Source: Roseimaritima multifibrata (lineage in GTDB: Bacteria; Planctomycetota; Planctomycetia; Pirellulales; Pirellulaceae). From it: a DNA stretch of 64,000 nt. Of the stretch, positions 7,120 through 17,709 are shown piece by piece. A program made the translations under genes and the position numbers. The number at the start of each line of letters is the position of its first letter. The first letter of the stretch is position 1. The stretch lies in NCBI RefSeq assembly GCF_007741495.1, contig NZ_CP036262.1, positions 186,001 to 250,000 on the forward strand, written 5' to 3'. The notes under the pieces were generated by a model. It was not told the origin of the DNA. It saw nothing but the letters and a program-made list of their open reading frames with translations, and did not search any database.

Positions 7120-10100
7120 ATGATCCACTCCCACGACCATATGTCTGAAGTCGCATTGGGCGAAAGCCAGGAGTCGGAATTCGTGCGTTTGCTAGGTGAC
7201 CAGAACCTACAAGCACCGGAAGCAGTTGAAGCAATATCCAGGCTTACTGACAATAGCCAGGATCGAAACAAGCTGTTTTCGATGCTTTTAGTTAGTAAGG
7301 CTTTCGCTGGAAGCAGAGGTCTAAACTCTTTTAAGACCAACGATTTCTGTGGAATGCATGATTCGAGTTCCTTCTGTGAAACGTGCATTCAGACAGCGTA
7401 CCGATTGGAATTTGTTGCAGCGAAACTGCGTTCTCCGCGATTGCTGGTACGGAAATTCATAGAATCACATGTGCACTCCTCCCACATGGTTCTCGCCACG
7501 GCGGAGTTGGACTTCGAGTCAAAGTACGAGGTTGAACTAGAACCGATTGGCAAGGGCTCGTTCGGCACTGCATATCCTGCCGTTCAGCTAAGGACGGGGA
7601 AGAAGTTCATAATTAAGTTTTTGAGAAATTTGAGAGCCGCAGATGCTGACCGATTCGACCGAGAAGCAAAGATTCTAGGGCAGCTTAAGCACAACCACAT
7701 TGTGAGCGTTACTGATGCTGGGCACCGCGGAGTAGCTACCCCAGAGGCATACATCGTGATGGAGTATTACGAAGGCGGAGCACTTCAGCCGTCTTCGTTT
7801 AAAGATAATCCACTTCGAGCCGTGGATATCATTGCCAATTGCTCCTTGGGCATCTCGGTAGCCCATGGACTATCTGTAATTCACCGTGACATCAAGCCGC
7901 AAAATATTGTACTTGATACTGAAGGCAAGCCTGCGGTGGTTGATTTTGGTTTGGCGTACCAAGAAGGCAATTATCAGACAAACCCCGCCACGCTTTACGG
8001 CACACGTGGCTACATCGCTCCAGAGCAGCTAAAGAGTGAGTTCCCCTCAGTTGCTGGTGACATTTATGCGTTAGGGGCTACTTTAGTTTCGCTATTAACT
8101 GAAAACGACACGAACCCGTTTGTCCCTACCGATCAGCTCCATGCTATCGGTAACCGGTCCATTCGTGCTGTGTGCTCAAAGGCACTTATGACCGAGCCGG
8201 AAAAGCGATACGAAACGGCTCATCAGTTGGCCGAAGACCTGCGGCGAATTTCGGAGTATCGACCAACGAAGGCAGAATCGGCATCGATATACCGTCGCGG
8301 GCGAATGTTTGCGGTAAGGAATCCGTGGGGAACGCTTACATCAACGATTCTCGTTGCTGCGTTCTTGATACTTGTCGTCCTTATACAGGCAAATCGACGG
8401 ACTGCCTTGGAGCGAGACCAGGCAACCCAACTGGAGGCGGTGCGTTTGCTTGATAGAGGTGAAACGCTCTGTGCAGCGGGTGATACAGCAGCGGGGCTTT
8501 TGACGATTACGCGGGCCCTAGGTGTTTGTGTTCCAGAACAGCAAGACGTAGTCACCAAGGCCCGCTTAGCTATTTCGGCTGAACTGAACAATTCAATTGA
8601 GCTTCAGCACATCGTTGGCGACATGCCCGGATTGGTGATGTCGTGCAGCTTCTCGCCAAATGGACGACTCGTAGCACTCGGTGACGACTCTGGGGAATTG
8701 CGTGTATTGAGGGTCAAAGATTTTTCAATGGTGAGTCGAATTGACCTCATGGATGAGTTCTCAACAACGTCGTTAACATCAATCAACTGGCATCCCACGG
8801 AGAGTCATCTGGTCCTTGTTAGCTGTGGGTCAGTTCTTCGATTGGTGGACATCGAATCCAGCCGCGTGACTGCAAGCTGGGATCACCAACAACACATTCA
8901 CTCGGCCACATTTTTGGATTTGTCGGGCAGCCGTGTTCTCGTTGCCGGTTTTTCTACCGGTGAAGACTCGGTCTGTGCGGTGTACGGTCTTGAGGGCGAG
9001 CAATTTTCCAGTCATTCCATGCAGTTGGGGCGAGCTCGAACGGTGACCGTTGATCCCAATGGAAAGTTTGTTGTGACAGGGGGAAATGATCGGGTTGCAA
9101 CCGTGTTTGACCTTGATGGCGAGGCAGGCTCAAATCGCATGAGTTTTCCTCACCCAGGGCCCGTTTTCTCCCTAGCTGTCGATGGAGTTAATAACCGGCT
9201 TGCAACTGGCTGCTTAGATGGGAAAATCCGGATTTATGATTTGCGAACGGGTGATCGGTTTGGCGAAATACTGCGGCATCAGGGGCCGGTCCGCAGCCTA
9301 GCATTCGATGATGCCGGTTCTTACCTACTAAGTGGAAGCGAAGATGGAACGGCCCGACTCTGGAGTGTTGCAGAGCCGTCATCATTCCGACCTGTTGGGC
9401 AAACGCTGTACCATCAAAGTGACGTTCGTTGCGTTTCATTAAGTCGTGAGGCCAATAGTCTTGTCACGGTAGGGTTTGACGGCGCCGCTAGGTTTTGGCA
9501 GCAGTCTCAAGACAGAGAAGTTGTTCTTGTGCATCCGGCCATTGTTTCTGCCAGTACGTTCAATTCGGATGGGACACAGATCCTTACGTCATGTTTAGAT
9601 GCGACAAAAGAACGAGGCGGAGCGAGGGCATGGTCACCGCAGGGAAAGCAGCTTTCATATTTCCCTCACGAAGGGGAGGTGCTTGCTGCCAACTTTGTGG
9701 GAAGGAAAGAGGAGCATTGCGTGACCGTTGGTGTTGGCCCAATCAAACTGTGGAAAATTTCCGGTGCAAGCCCATCCAGACCAATTCGCGAATGGCCTGC
9801 AGCTGGGCTTATCGCATCGCTGGCAGTATCACCTAATGGTGAAAAAATTGCTTGGGTCGCCAAATCAAGTAAGCCCAGCCCAGGATCCAAGAGTTTGTAT
9901 TTTTGCGACAACATCTGGGAGCCGGAATCCAAGCTGTCCGAAGTCGTCTTTCGTGCTGGCGGTTGGGTCGAGAATGTCAAATTCAGTCCTGATGGCACCA
10001 GGATTGCCGTTGATGGAGGTTATGTGGAATCTACAGCGAACGAGGTTGGGCAAGACAAGGCTGCAACCGCCAAGGTATGGGAAGTACCCGAACTCCGCGA

Positions 10101-10713
10101 AGTCAAACTCGATGCTGCTCACTCGGTTGAGGTTCGCGGAATCGAGTTTAGTCCCGATAGTAAATGGTTCGTAAGCCTGTCCTTCGACGGCTCTGCGATT
10201 GTATGGGATGCATTGAACGGCAAAGTTCATCGGAACTTGACTAGTTCCACTGCTCGAGTTTCAGCGGCAGCCTTCTCCCCTGACAGCCGATGGGTTGCCC
10301 TTGGAGGAGCGGATCGAACCGTAAGAATCTGGGACCTGCTAACCGGTGATCGAGTATCCGCGTTTACTACGCAAGCATGGGTTCGTCGAATTGCGTTCGG
10401 CAGTGCGGGGATGGTTGCAGTTGGAAGTGATGACGGCTTGGTAGAATTGCTAGATGCGAGAACCGGCGATTCGTTGGGGCCATTGATCAGGCACCAAGCC
10501 GCCGTAACATGCCTAAGCTTCTCGCCTGACGGGAGTAAAGTACTTTCCGGAAGCCGTGACGGCACAGCAAGAGTAGCAAACCTTCCAAATCCGATGACCG
10601 GCAACCCTGGATTGATCCAGAAACAATTGGAGCGGACCTTCGGCGTCGCCCTGTCATCCGACCTTTCGATTTCTGTTCTCAACGCAATAGAATGGGAAAA
10701 ATTACCCGAGTAA
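7120..10713 (+). CDS. Ser/Thr protein kinase with C-terminal WD40 propeller
   Basis: 1197 residues. Cytoplasmic Hanks-type kinase domain about 130-395: Gly loop IGKGSFG (143-149), ATP-binding Lys166, catalytic HRDIKPQN with Asp257, DFG with Asp275, APE at 300-302; all key residues are intact, so it should be active. A membrane helix (STILVAAFLILVVLIQ, about 407-422) separates it from a long C-terminal part with many WD40 repeats, e.g. LLSGSEDGTARLWS, VALGGADRTVRIWD and VLSGSRDGTARV. The N-terminal 125 residues hold a CxxxxxxxxCxxC patch (FCGMHDSSSFCETC) that could bind metal. The propeller probably senses a ligand or partner outside the membrane, signalling to the sigma-like protein encoded immediately upstream. 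Start ATG directly follows the previous stop; an alternative ATG is at 7141. Confidence 0.9.
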   Translation: MIHSHDHMSEVALGESQESEFVRLLGDQNLQAPEAVEAISRLTDNSQDRNKLFSMLLVSKAFAGSRGLNSFKTNDFCGMHDSSSFCETCIQTAYRLEFVAAKLRSPRLLVRKFIESHVHSSHMVLATAELDFESKYEVELEPIGKGSFGTAYPAVQLRTGKKFIIKFLRNLRAADADRFDREAKILGQLKHNHIVSVTDAGHRGVATPEAYIVMEYYEGGALQPSSFKDNPLRAVDIIANCSLGISVAHGLSVIHRDIKPQNIVLDTEGKPAVVDFGLAYQEGNYQTNPATLYGTRGYIAPEQLKSEFPSVAGDIYALGATLVSLLTENDTNPFVPTDQLHAIGNRSIRAVCSKALMTEPEKRYETAHQLAEDLRRISEYRPTKAESASIYRRGRMFAVRNPWGTLTSTILVAAFLILVVLIQANRRTALERDQATQLEAVRLLDRGETLCAAGDTAAGLLTITRALGVCVPEQQDVVTKARLAISAELNNSIELQHIVGDMPGLVMSCSFSPNGRLVALGDDSGELRVLRVKDFSMVSRIDLMDEFSTTSLTSINWHPTESHLVLVSCGSVLRLVDIESSRVTASWDHQQHIHSATFLDLSGSRVLVAGFSTGEDSVCAVYGLEGEQFSSHSMQLGRARTVTVDPNGKFVVTGGNDRVATVFDLDGEAGSNRMSFPHPGPVFSLAVDGVNNRLATGCLDGKIRIYDLRTGDRFGEILRHQGPVRSLAFDDAGSYLLSGSEDGTARLWSVAEPSSFRPVGQTLYHQSDVRCVSLSREANSLVTVGFDGAARFWQQSQDREVVLVHPAIVSASTFNSDGTQILTSCLDATKERGGARAWSPQGKQLSYFPHEGEVLAANFVGRKEEHCVTVGVGPIKLWKISGASPSRPIREWPAAGLIASLAVSPNGEKIAWVAKSSKPSPGSKSLYFCDNIWEPESKLSEVVFRAGGWVENVKFSPDGTRIAVDGGYVESTANEVGQDKAATAKVWEVPELREVKLDAAHSVEVRGIEFSPDSKWFVSLSFDGSAIVWDALNGKVHRNLTSSTARVSAAAFSPDSRWVALGGADRTVRIWDLLTGDRVSAFTTQAWVRRIAFGSAGMVAVGSDDGLVELLDARTGDSLGPLIRHQAAVTCLSFSPDGSKVLSGSRDGTARVANLPNPMTGNPGLIQKQLERTFGVALSSDLSISVLNAIEWEKLPE

Positions 10714-10816
10714 CTTGTTGGGCAAACTACCGCTTCAACCTACTTTCGCGGGAGCTATCGCCAATTGTTCGCGGGAAATTCCAGTCGGATGCTGTCGCGT
10801 ATATTCAGCGGGCCCC

Positions 10817-11203
10817 CTAAGCTTCTTTAAGCCGACAGTCGAATTCTTCGGCGGTACGCCCATGCTCATCATATAAAGTTAAGCTATATTTTCTTGTTTC
10901 GCAACCTCCGGCACTTACGCGAACGAACCCTTGTTTATCCTTCAATGAGATTCCGTTGCCTCTCACATTTGAATTTAATGTGACTGAACTGCCGCATTGT
11001 TGATCCATTACGCTAATTGATGCTCCTTCGTCATCAACCGAAAGTGTTAGTCGTGGACAGCCTTCATTGTCCAGCATATGCATCACAACCGCACTGGATG
11101 CTCCAGTGCCAGTTACTTCAAGCGTGCACCGCTCCTGGCCAGCGTCATCAACTAACGCCAACAATCTTGTTTCGATTCTCTTCGCAGAAATCGTATCTTT
11201 CAC
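10817..11203 (-). CDS. Small protein with repeated LxDxxGxxR motifs
   Basis: About 128 residues if the GTG at 11203 is used (frame open to a TTG at 11227). It is built of short beta-type repeats of the form hDxxGxxRxxLxVxxxG, e.g. LVDDAGQERCTLEV, LDNEGCPRLTLSVDDEG and LKDKQGFVRVSAGG, which should stack as a beta-solenoid or similar. No signal peptide. The family function is unknown to me. It is the last of three leftward genes after the RHS protein and a 51-residue ORF, the usual place for an immunity or accessory gene of an RHS system, but the fold does not by itself support immunity. Confidence 0.55.
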   Translation of the reverse strand: MKDTISAKRIETRLLALVDDAGQERCTLEVTGTGASSAVVMHMLDNEGCPRLTLSVDDEGASISVMDQQCGSSVTLNSNVRGNGISLKDKQGFVRVSAGGCETRKYSLTLYDEHGRTAEEFDCRLKEA

Positions 11204-11262
11204 CTTACTATACCCCAGTATGAACAAGAAAACTAAGTTTAGGCTACCTCAAAATCTCAGTA

Positions 11263-11418
11263 TCATATCTCTGTGGCTATGCATGACAATAAGCTGCCGA
11301 TACGCCCTGCGCTAGGCAAAAGCCTTAGTCTTGAAGTCATGCATTTTGGAATGGCGTGCTCCCTATCGTGTGCGATGGAAGCGACAGCGACCAACACAGA
11401 AATTTTAAAGTCCATCAT
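11263..11418 (-). CDS. Possible 51-residue ORF after the RHS gene
   Basis: Frame of 51 codons starting with two ATGs (MMDFKISVLVAVASIA), 33 bases after the RHS stop and 35 bases before the next gene on the same strand. The start is signal-peptide-like but the remainder is basic and low in recognisable structure, and there is no good ribosome site. Position is that of an RHS immunity gene. Could equally be chance. Confidence 0.25.
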   Translation of the reverse strand: MMDFKISVLVAVASIAHDREHAIPKCMTSRLRLLPSAGRIGSLLSCIATEI

Positions 11419-11451
11419 TTTCAGTAAGCAGAAAACTCTGACGCACAGGCG

Positions 11452-14400
11452 TTATGCACTTTGATGCCCATGTCCATCAATCGAGCTGGGCCAAATCGGT
11501 ATAATCAATGGCAATATTCCACCTCTCGGAAAGCTGTACTGGATCGACGGCAAAATAATCCAGGGGCGTGGCTCTGCAGGCAATGGCAACCATGGGTTTG
11601 GCTGTACCGGCAATGTTGTTGGGGTCGGGGGTACGATAACCGGTACTGGAACACAGCCAGGGGGCAGAGTATATGGCAGGGTGTCCGGTGAGTCAACCGG
11701 ATCGACATCGGGGGGTGTGACCGGAATCGGGAGGGGGTCAGGTCTCCAGACCCAAGTATAACACAATGGTCGGTTGGGACGACGATCGAAGCAGGGCCTG
11801 GAGTAGTATCGGTATTCTTCTGGCCAACTTTTTGACGTTCCACTCGGACAATAGCAGTTAAAGTCACACAGCCCCGACGGTAAGCGAGTTCTCCGGCATG
11901 TTGCGAAAGCAACACCTGTCCACACGTACTCCTCGCCCAAATAGTCAACGCGGACAGGTGGGTTGCCGCCAGTATATTCATGCAGATTCCACGGACTACC
12001 TTCATACCCAATCGGATCCCTGGAGCTGAACCTTCCGAGCATTGCGTCGTACCATCGATTCCTGATGTAATACAGTCCGGCTGCAGGCGTCCATTCTCGG
12101 CTGGTGTAGGTGTAGCGAGTACCGTAGGTGCTGACAGAGCGGGCGGTGAAGTCAGCTTCAAAATAGCTGAGGTTTCCGTAAGGGTCGTACTCATAGCGCT
12201 CTTTGACCGCTCCCGACGCATCCACAACGGCGGTCGTATTCCAGTTTGCATCGGCAAGGTAATACAGCCGCTCGCCCAGGACTCCACTTGCTGGAGACAA
12301 CGCTCGATCTCGCTCTACTAGATCGTCGATGTAACGCATTCCCCAAACGTACTGACGGTCAGGCGTGCTGGACACATCGACGTCTTCCTCGACGCACTGC
12401 CAAGCATCCGTAAAGTAATATCCACGGGTCCTAGCGAGCGCCCCAGATGAATACTCCTTAGCAACAACCCTGAAGTTGCGTCCGTCAAACTGGTTTTCTA
12501 GCAGCGTGTCTGACGTGGCGTCGTCGACCAACTTGGTCATCCGGTTCCAGGCGTCAAACGTTGCCGACATTGTCGCGTTTGTGCCCAAGTCCGGCCGCGG
12601 ATTGGTTGTCGTGTTACCGTTTTTGTCGTACGCGGGAGTTGCCCAGATGTTGGTGGGCGTATTACTGATATCAGTAATCTCGTTCACCGCATTGGCAGTA
12701 CGGGTTTGATTAAAGTCCCAGGTACCATTGCCGTTGTCATCTTGGCGGAAGGCTTTCCAATTGCCTGTTGGATCTAGCGTCCAGCACTGAGCGAGGTTAA
12801 GCGTATCGATCGCCGTATGTCCGGCATTCAATTCACCGCGATCAGCCGATTGCAATCGATCCAGCCCATCGTAATTGTATAACCAGTCATGCTGACGATT
12901 CGGGTCGGATGGATTTTCTCGCCATGTTCGGTTGCTGGCGCGGTCGTATCCGTACTCGATTCGCGATAGATCACCACTTGCTGATACGTCCTGCCAACGA
13001 ACGTCTTTCACTCGCCCAAAGCGATCCATTCCAGAATAAATGTCGCCGGTATCGGGATCGTTACTCAGCGAGGGTGAAATCAACGTATACCGCAAATCCG
13101 CTTCGGTACTGCTCTGCTGGACAAACGTTCCTAAACCTAGATAGTCGTAAGCTGCTAAAACCGTTGTGTCATCATCAGCTAGGCTGGACACTTGGTTCAA
13201 CTTGTCGGCAATCGATCCGCTACTGCCATAGTCGAGAGTGACTTCACGGCCGTTGGGATAGATTGTTGCTGTGGGGCGAAGCAGGTTCCCGCTTCCATCG
13301 GTGTAAGAGCGTCCTACACTGGGCGTGCTTACCGGATTCACTGCACCGCTATGCGACTGGAACGTTTTTACCACCTGCCCAAACCCGTCAAACTTTCGCG
13401 TGACTTCGTTGACGATCCATCCGCTACCGACCGTAGAATTATCGTAGCTGGTGATGTCCGAGACATTGCCCCGAACGTCGTAGGTTTGCTGGATTCTGCG
13501 GACATCTCCGTCGACGCCCGCCCCTAAGGTGGTCACGCGATCCTGCGTCTGACGCCCCAGTAAATCATAGTCGAACTGACGCGTTGAACCATTTTGATCG
13601 GTCAAGCTTGTTCGCTGCGATAAGCGGTTGTAGGTATAGCCAACCTGATCGGTCGGACCACTGGAGTCAGGGTAAATCTCTGCTCGCAATAATTGTGACG
13701 AAGCGATCTGGCTGTCGGCGAGCGTTGTGCCGTAGGTATACTGGGTCACTTGGTTACCAGTCGACGCATTAACAGCGATCAATGTTTTTAGTAGACCATC
13801 GGGTGTGTATGCAAACTGGGTCGTTTGGTTCTGGTCATCCGAGGCAGAGCACCCACCACTTGAACTGGAGCTTGCGGGCGACTCTACAAAATTGTCAACC
13901 GTTTCTGTTTGACGCCCTGCAGCGTCGTAGTTGATCCGTGTGATCTTGCCGGCCGGGTTGATCGAATCACGAAGCTCTGCCGCGCTGTTATAAATCTGTT
14001 GCGAGACTAAGATGGTGTCGCTGCTGGCTGGAATTGTCGCCGAGCGAGTTAGGCTCGCCCCACCGTTGGTTCCGCAGTTTGCTGTCGCGACCAACCGTCC
14101 AATTGCATCGGGATAACTGGCCATGTACTGGATGCGAGCGTTGGGGGTGACCGAAGGAGAGCCCAGTGCACCGGTCTGGGCTGCCGGAGCATTGTGATAT
14201 CGCTGCCGAGTGGACGCCTGGATGACACTGCCAGCGTCATCATAAAGCATGTCAGTCTGCGTGAGGATCACATCCCCGGTAACATTTAGCACGTCGGCAT
14301 AAGTTGTGTCGTTGCCGTAACCGACATAGGACTGAATAATGCGTCCAACGCTATCAAACGCTTGTTTGGTAAACTGTTCGGAGCCCCCGGCCATTGATTT

Positions 14401-17400
14401 GACTTGGTTGCCTGCGGCGTCGAACCAGGAGTTGCTGGTGAGGGGATTGCCAAGGGCTCCAGTGCTTGGATCGACAGCGTAGCGAATCGAGCGATAGACA
14501 CGGCCCAAATTGTCGTATTTTGTTTCACTGCGGTCGACTAAATTCCCGGCTGCCGAGGTGTCGTAGCGGTCTGACTGAATAACTTGGTTGAGATTGTCGT
14601 AAACTACGCGCTGAAAAGCATCCAGCTCGCCATTGGTATCGACTCGGCGGTTTCTCCAGTCGTATAGGAACGAAGTGGTGCGGGTATTAACCGCATCGAC
14701 GTACGCGATCTGGCTCGTCAGGTTGTTGTCACCTCCATCGGAACCATCGTCAAATACCGATGCACTGACTTGAACCATGTTGTTTCCAGCAGCACCGCCG
14801 CCAGTTGGGTCCGAAGCGGTAGCACCTGTGTCATTGGTTCCGACATACTTAGCAATAATATTGTCACGCACGTCGTAAACACTGCTTGTGATTGTGCCAC
14901 CAGGAGAAATCTCTAAGTTGCGACGTTTTAGGCTATCGTAGCCGTAGGTGGTTTCGTCGTAGTTCGTCCCGCCCCCCCCTTCACCCGATGCAGGGATAGA
15001 ATGGTAGACTCGCATCGAGGAGACAAAGCAGCAGTCGGTGTACTGCCATGTCGTCCATCGCGTAAAGGATGGCTGTGAAAAAGTGTCTGTCGGCTGCAGG
15101 CGACCAGAGGTGGATCCGCGAGGGACTTGAATCTCCTGAAGGGTGTTTCCCCGAGCGTCCCGCTGTTGGATACGAACGGGATTGATCAGTGTATACGTGT
15201 AAGCAGGTCCGCTGCCCGTTGCGTATCCACTTGCGGTCCAAGTCGCATGCTCGGAATCCTTGTAAACCGTCCAGTTAGCACGACGAACCACTGTCGCAGT
15301 CCCAGCCAAATCGATCGTGTGGGCTGGCCCCAGATCTTGCGTCGTGCGGCCCAGGGAATCGATCTCATAGTCATAAACTAAATGTTTGCCCCCGCCGCTA
15401 GGCGTGCTCCATCCGGAAGGCACTCCGGAAAGCAAAGAGGTATCGGCATCCACGATCCGCTGCAGAATGGATCCCAACACTGGATCATAAACAGTATGGG
15501 TAATGAATCCCCGAGCGTCCATCGACCAAGTTTCATTGCCTTGCTCATCAAAAGCCTGTTTCTGAGTTGTAGCGGTTCCTGGTCCGTTCTGCGCAGTCGA
15601 CACAACCGGCAGAGTTGCCGTCAGCTGGGAGACTTGGACCTTATCGGTGTACCAGTCGAAGGCAAAGCTGGTCGCAATCGGGTCGGTGCCAGCATCGTCA
15701 CGGAAACGTGACTGTTTTGAGACTGGGTAAATAGTCGCCCCGCCCCCGGATCGCTGCGTGTACTCCAGCTCGCTTTGTAAGACGGGCGTACCGCCACTAC
15801 CCTTTTTAAGCGAGGTCGATTCTAAGTAACCTTCCACGCCGCCGCCGCCTGTCGAAGCATAGTAGCTGCGAAGCTGGATCAGGCCCGCATTCGTACGCAA
15901 GGTAACACCCAGGTCGGCATTGCTGGGATCGAAACTAACAATTGACGAAGGAGAAGCGACTTGAGCCAAGCGTCCGTCACTGTCATAGGAGCTAGCGGTC
16001 AGCCATTGGTCGGAGCCTGACTGCACTTTACTGAGTAAGGCTTGACCAATGTAATTCGTGTAAACGGTCTGGACACGCCCATCAGAGCGGGTTTCGGTCG
16101 TTTTGCGACTCCAGTTATTGAAAGCATCGGCGTGAAGACTTTGTTCATAGGCAAAATCGATGGTGATTGCCCCTCGGTCGACAATCTCACGGCTAACGCG
16201 ATGCTGAGAATCATACTCAAAACAGTACTTTGAGTACTGCAACAAGACGGCATTGCTGACCGCAGTGGGGTCAAGCGAGTTAGCAAGCATTGCCGCATAG
16301 CCGTCAGGCTCGACAACGTAACGCAGCCCATGCTCAAACCCGCTTGTGGCCCCAGATTTGTAATAACGATAATAGCTTTGCTGAATGTTTGCCCAGGTAA
16401 CGCCCGACGGTTCCTGAATGCGGACTCGCATCAAATCGCCAGAGGATCCATTGGCGTTGGAGCCATCGTAATACTCGTACGTCGCTCGACGAACATTGAC
16501 CCAGCCGTTATCGTCGACTTGCCGCCGGTAGGTAACCGACGTTGTTTGCCCCATCGCATCAAAGTCATACTCGAATTCGGTCGTAACGGTTTCTGTATCG
16601 ACAATCGTTTGGCGTTGGATTGTCTGAATTCTCCCTGAGTCAGAATACTTCACGACTTCGGTCTGTTGCCCAGCTGCATCGGTCATGCCGAGCAACTGTC
16701 CTGGCATTGGCAACGAAGAATTCGATGACGACGAGCTCATTGCAGAAGAAGAACTGCATGGTTCATCGCCAAAGTCTTTAAAAAACCAAACTTCCCCGGT
16801 GGGTTGAGAAAGCACGTAGCGACGGTTGTCGCAATCATGCGTCAAGGTCGACTTAGCGCCGAAGCGGCCAACAAACGACGGGCTGCCAGGTGAACCAACA
16901 TCGTCAAACCATAGAGCATTACGAGTGCTCCTGGCAAAAGCAATTTCGCCATCCTGCCCCTTGAGCAAGTACGGCCAAGCTTCCGTAATCCAGTTATAGC
17001 CGAGTCCGATATCGGTCTGTCCACTTAGTTGGTTGCTGTACTGCCTGCGCTGCGCCCAGGGGCCACTTGCTCCGGGAGCTCGAAGATCCGTAACGGCTAG
17101 TTGTAGCTCACCATTGAAGTACCGGACCGGTCGTTCGCTGATGGGAAGCGGGCCGGGCGGCGGCATTTCGCAAGTGTCTTCCTCGGGGGGGAAATGGACC
17201 GAACCACGGCCCGGGGCCGACCCAGTAGCTAGACGACGAACTACTTGAGGGCGAGCCTCCACCGGACGACGAACTACTTGGAGTGCCTGAACTCGACGAC
17301 CAGCCCGAACTACTTGAAGAGGGGCCGTCGCCAGAGGATGAACTACTTGGAGTGCCTGAACTCGACGACCAGCCCGAACTACTTGAAGAGGGGCCGTCGC

Positions 17401-17599
17401 CAGAGGATGAACTGCTCGGGGTGCCTGAGCTTGATGAAAAGCCAGAACTGCTTGAGGACGAGCCATCACCGGAGGAAGAACTACTCGGGGTGCCTGAACT
17501 CGACGACCAGCCCGAACTACTTGAAGAGGGGTCATCGCCAGAGGACGAACTGCTTGATGAACCTGAACTTGACGACCATCCGGAGCTACTCGACGACAT
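11452..17599 (-). CDS. RHS/YD-repeat protein with poly-serine head, frame broken at C7 run
   Basis: Two frames make one gene. The first runs from the ATG at 17599 (an in-frame TGA lies directly before it) and encodes a head of about 136 residues made of SSSSSG-type repeats. At a run of seven C (17185-17191 on the plus strand as G7) the frame must change for the head (ending PWFGPFPP) to continue into EEDTCEMPPPGP and the RHS body; six C would join them perfectly. The body has about 1,900 residues of YD repeats (e.g. YDVRGNVSDI, YDLLGRQTQD) and the RHS core near 12.1-11.95 kb (LYYIRNRWYDAMLGRFSSRDPIGYEG). A roughly 160-residue Cys- then Pro-rich tail follows, in the place where RHS toxins carry their variable tip; no toxin domain is recognised. 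No Sec signal is visible. Upstream is a glycosyltransferase gene on the same strand (110 bases away). Confidence 0.8.
17281..17599 (-). repeat. Five 69-bp coding repeats (poly-Ser head)
   Basis: Direct repeats of 69 bp beginning at about 17281, 17350, 17419, 17488 and 17557, each encoding 23 residues rich in Ser with spaced Gly, Thr-Pro and Asp (SSSSGTPSSSSSGDG). Because 69 is divisible by three, the other frames and the opposite strand also stay open, which creates long spurious ORFs here. The first and second units are almost identical, so copy number may vary by slippage. Confidence 0.85.
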
Positions 17600-17709
17600 T
17601 CAACCTGCCCAGTTTTTGGAATGTGGAAAGAGACCAACGTTCTTATCATCAGGCCTCGCCTTGCCACTGTCGACCCCCCCTACTAGGCGATTTTCGTTTT
17701 TTCTATTAC

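Noticed and set aside
17599-17667. RHS gene starting at 17667 in the body frame
   Set aside because: That frame reads the serine repeats as Arg/Val/Gln-rich nonsense; the other frame gives regular Ser/Gly repeats, and a single extra C at 17185-17191 explains the mismatch.
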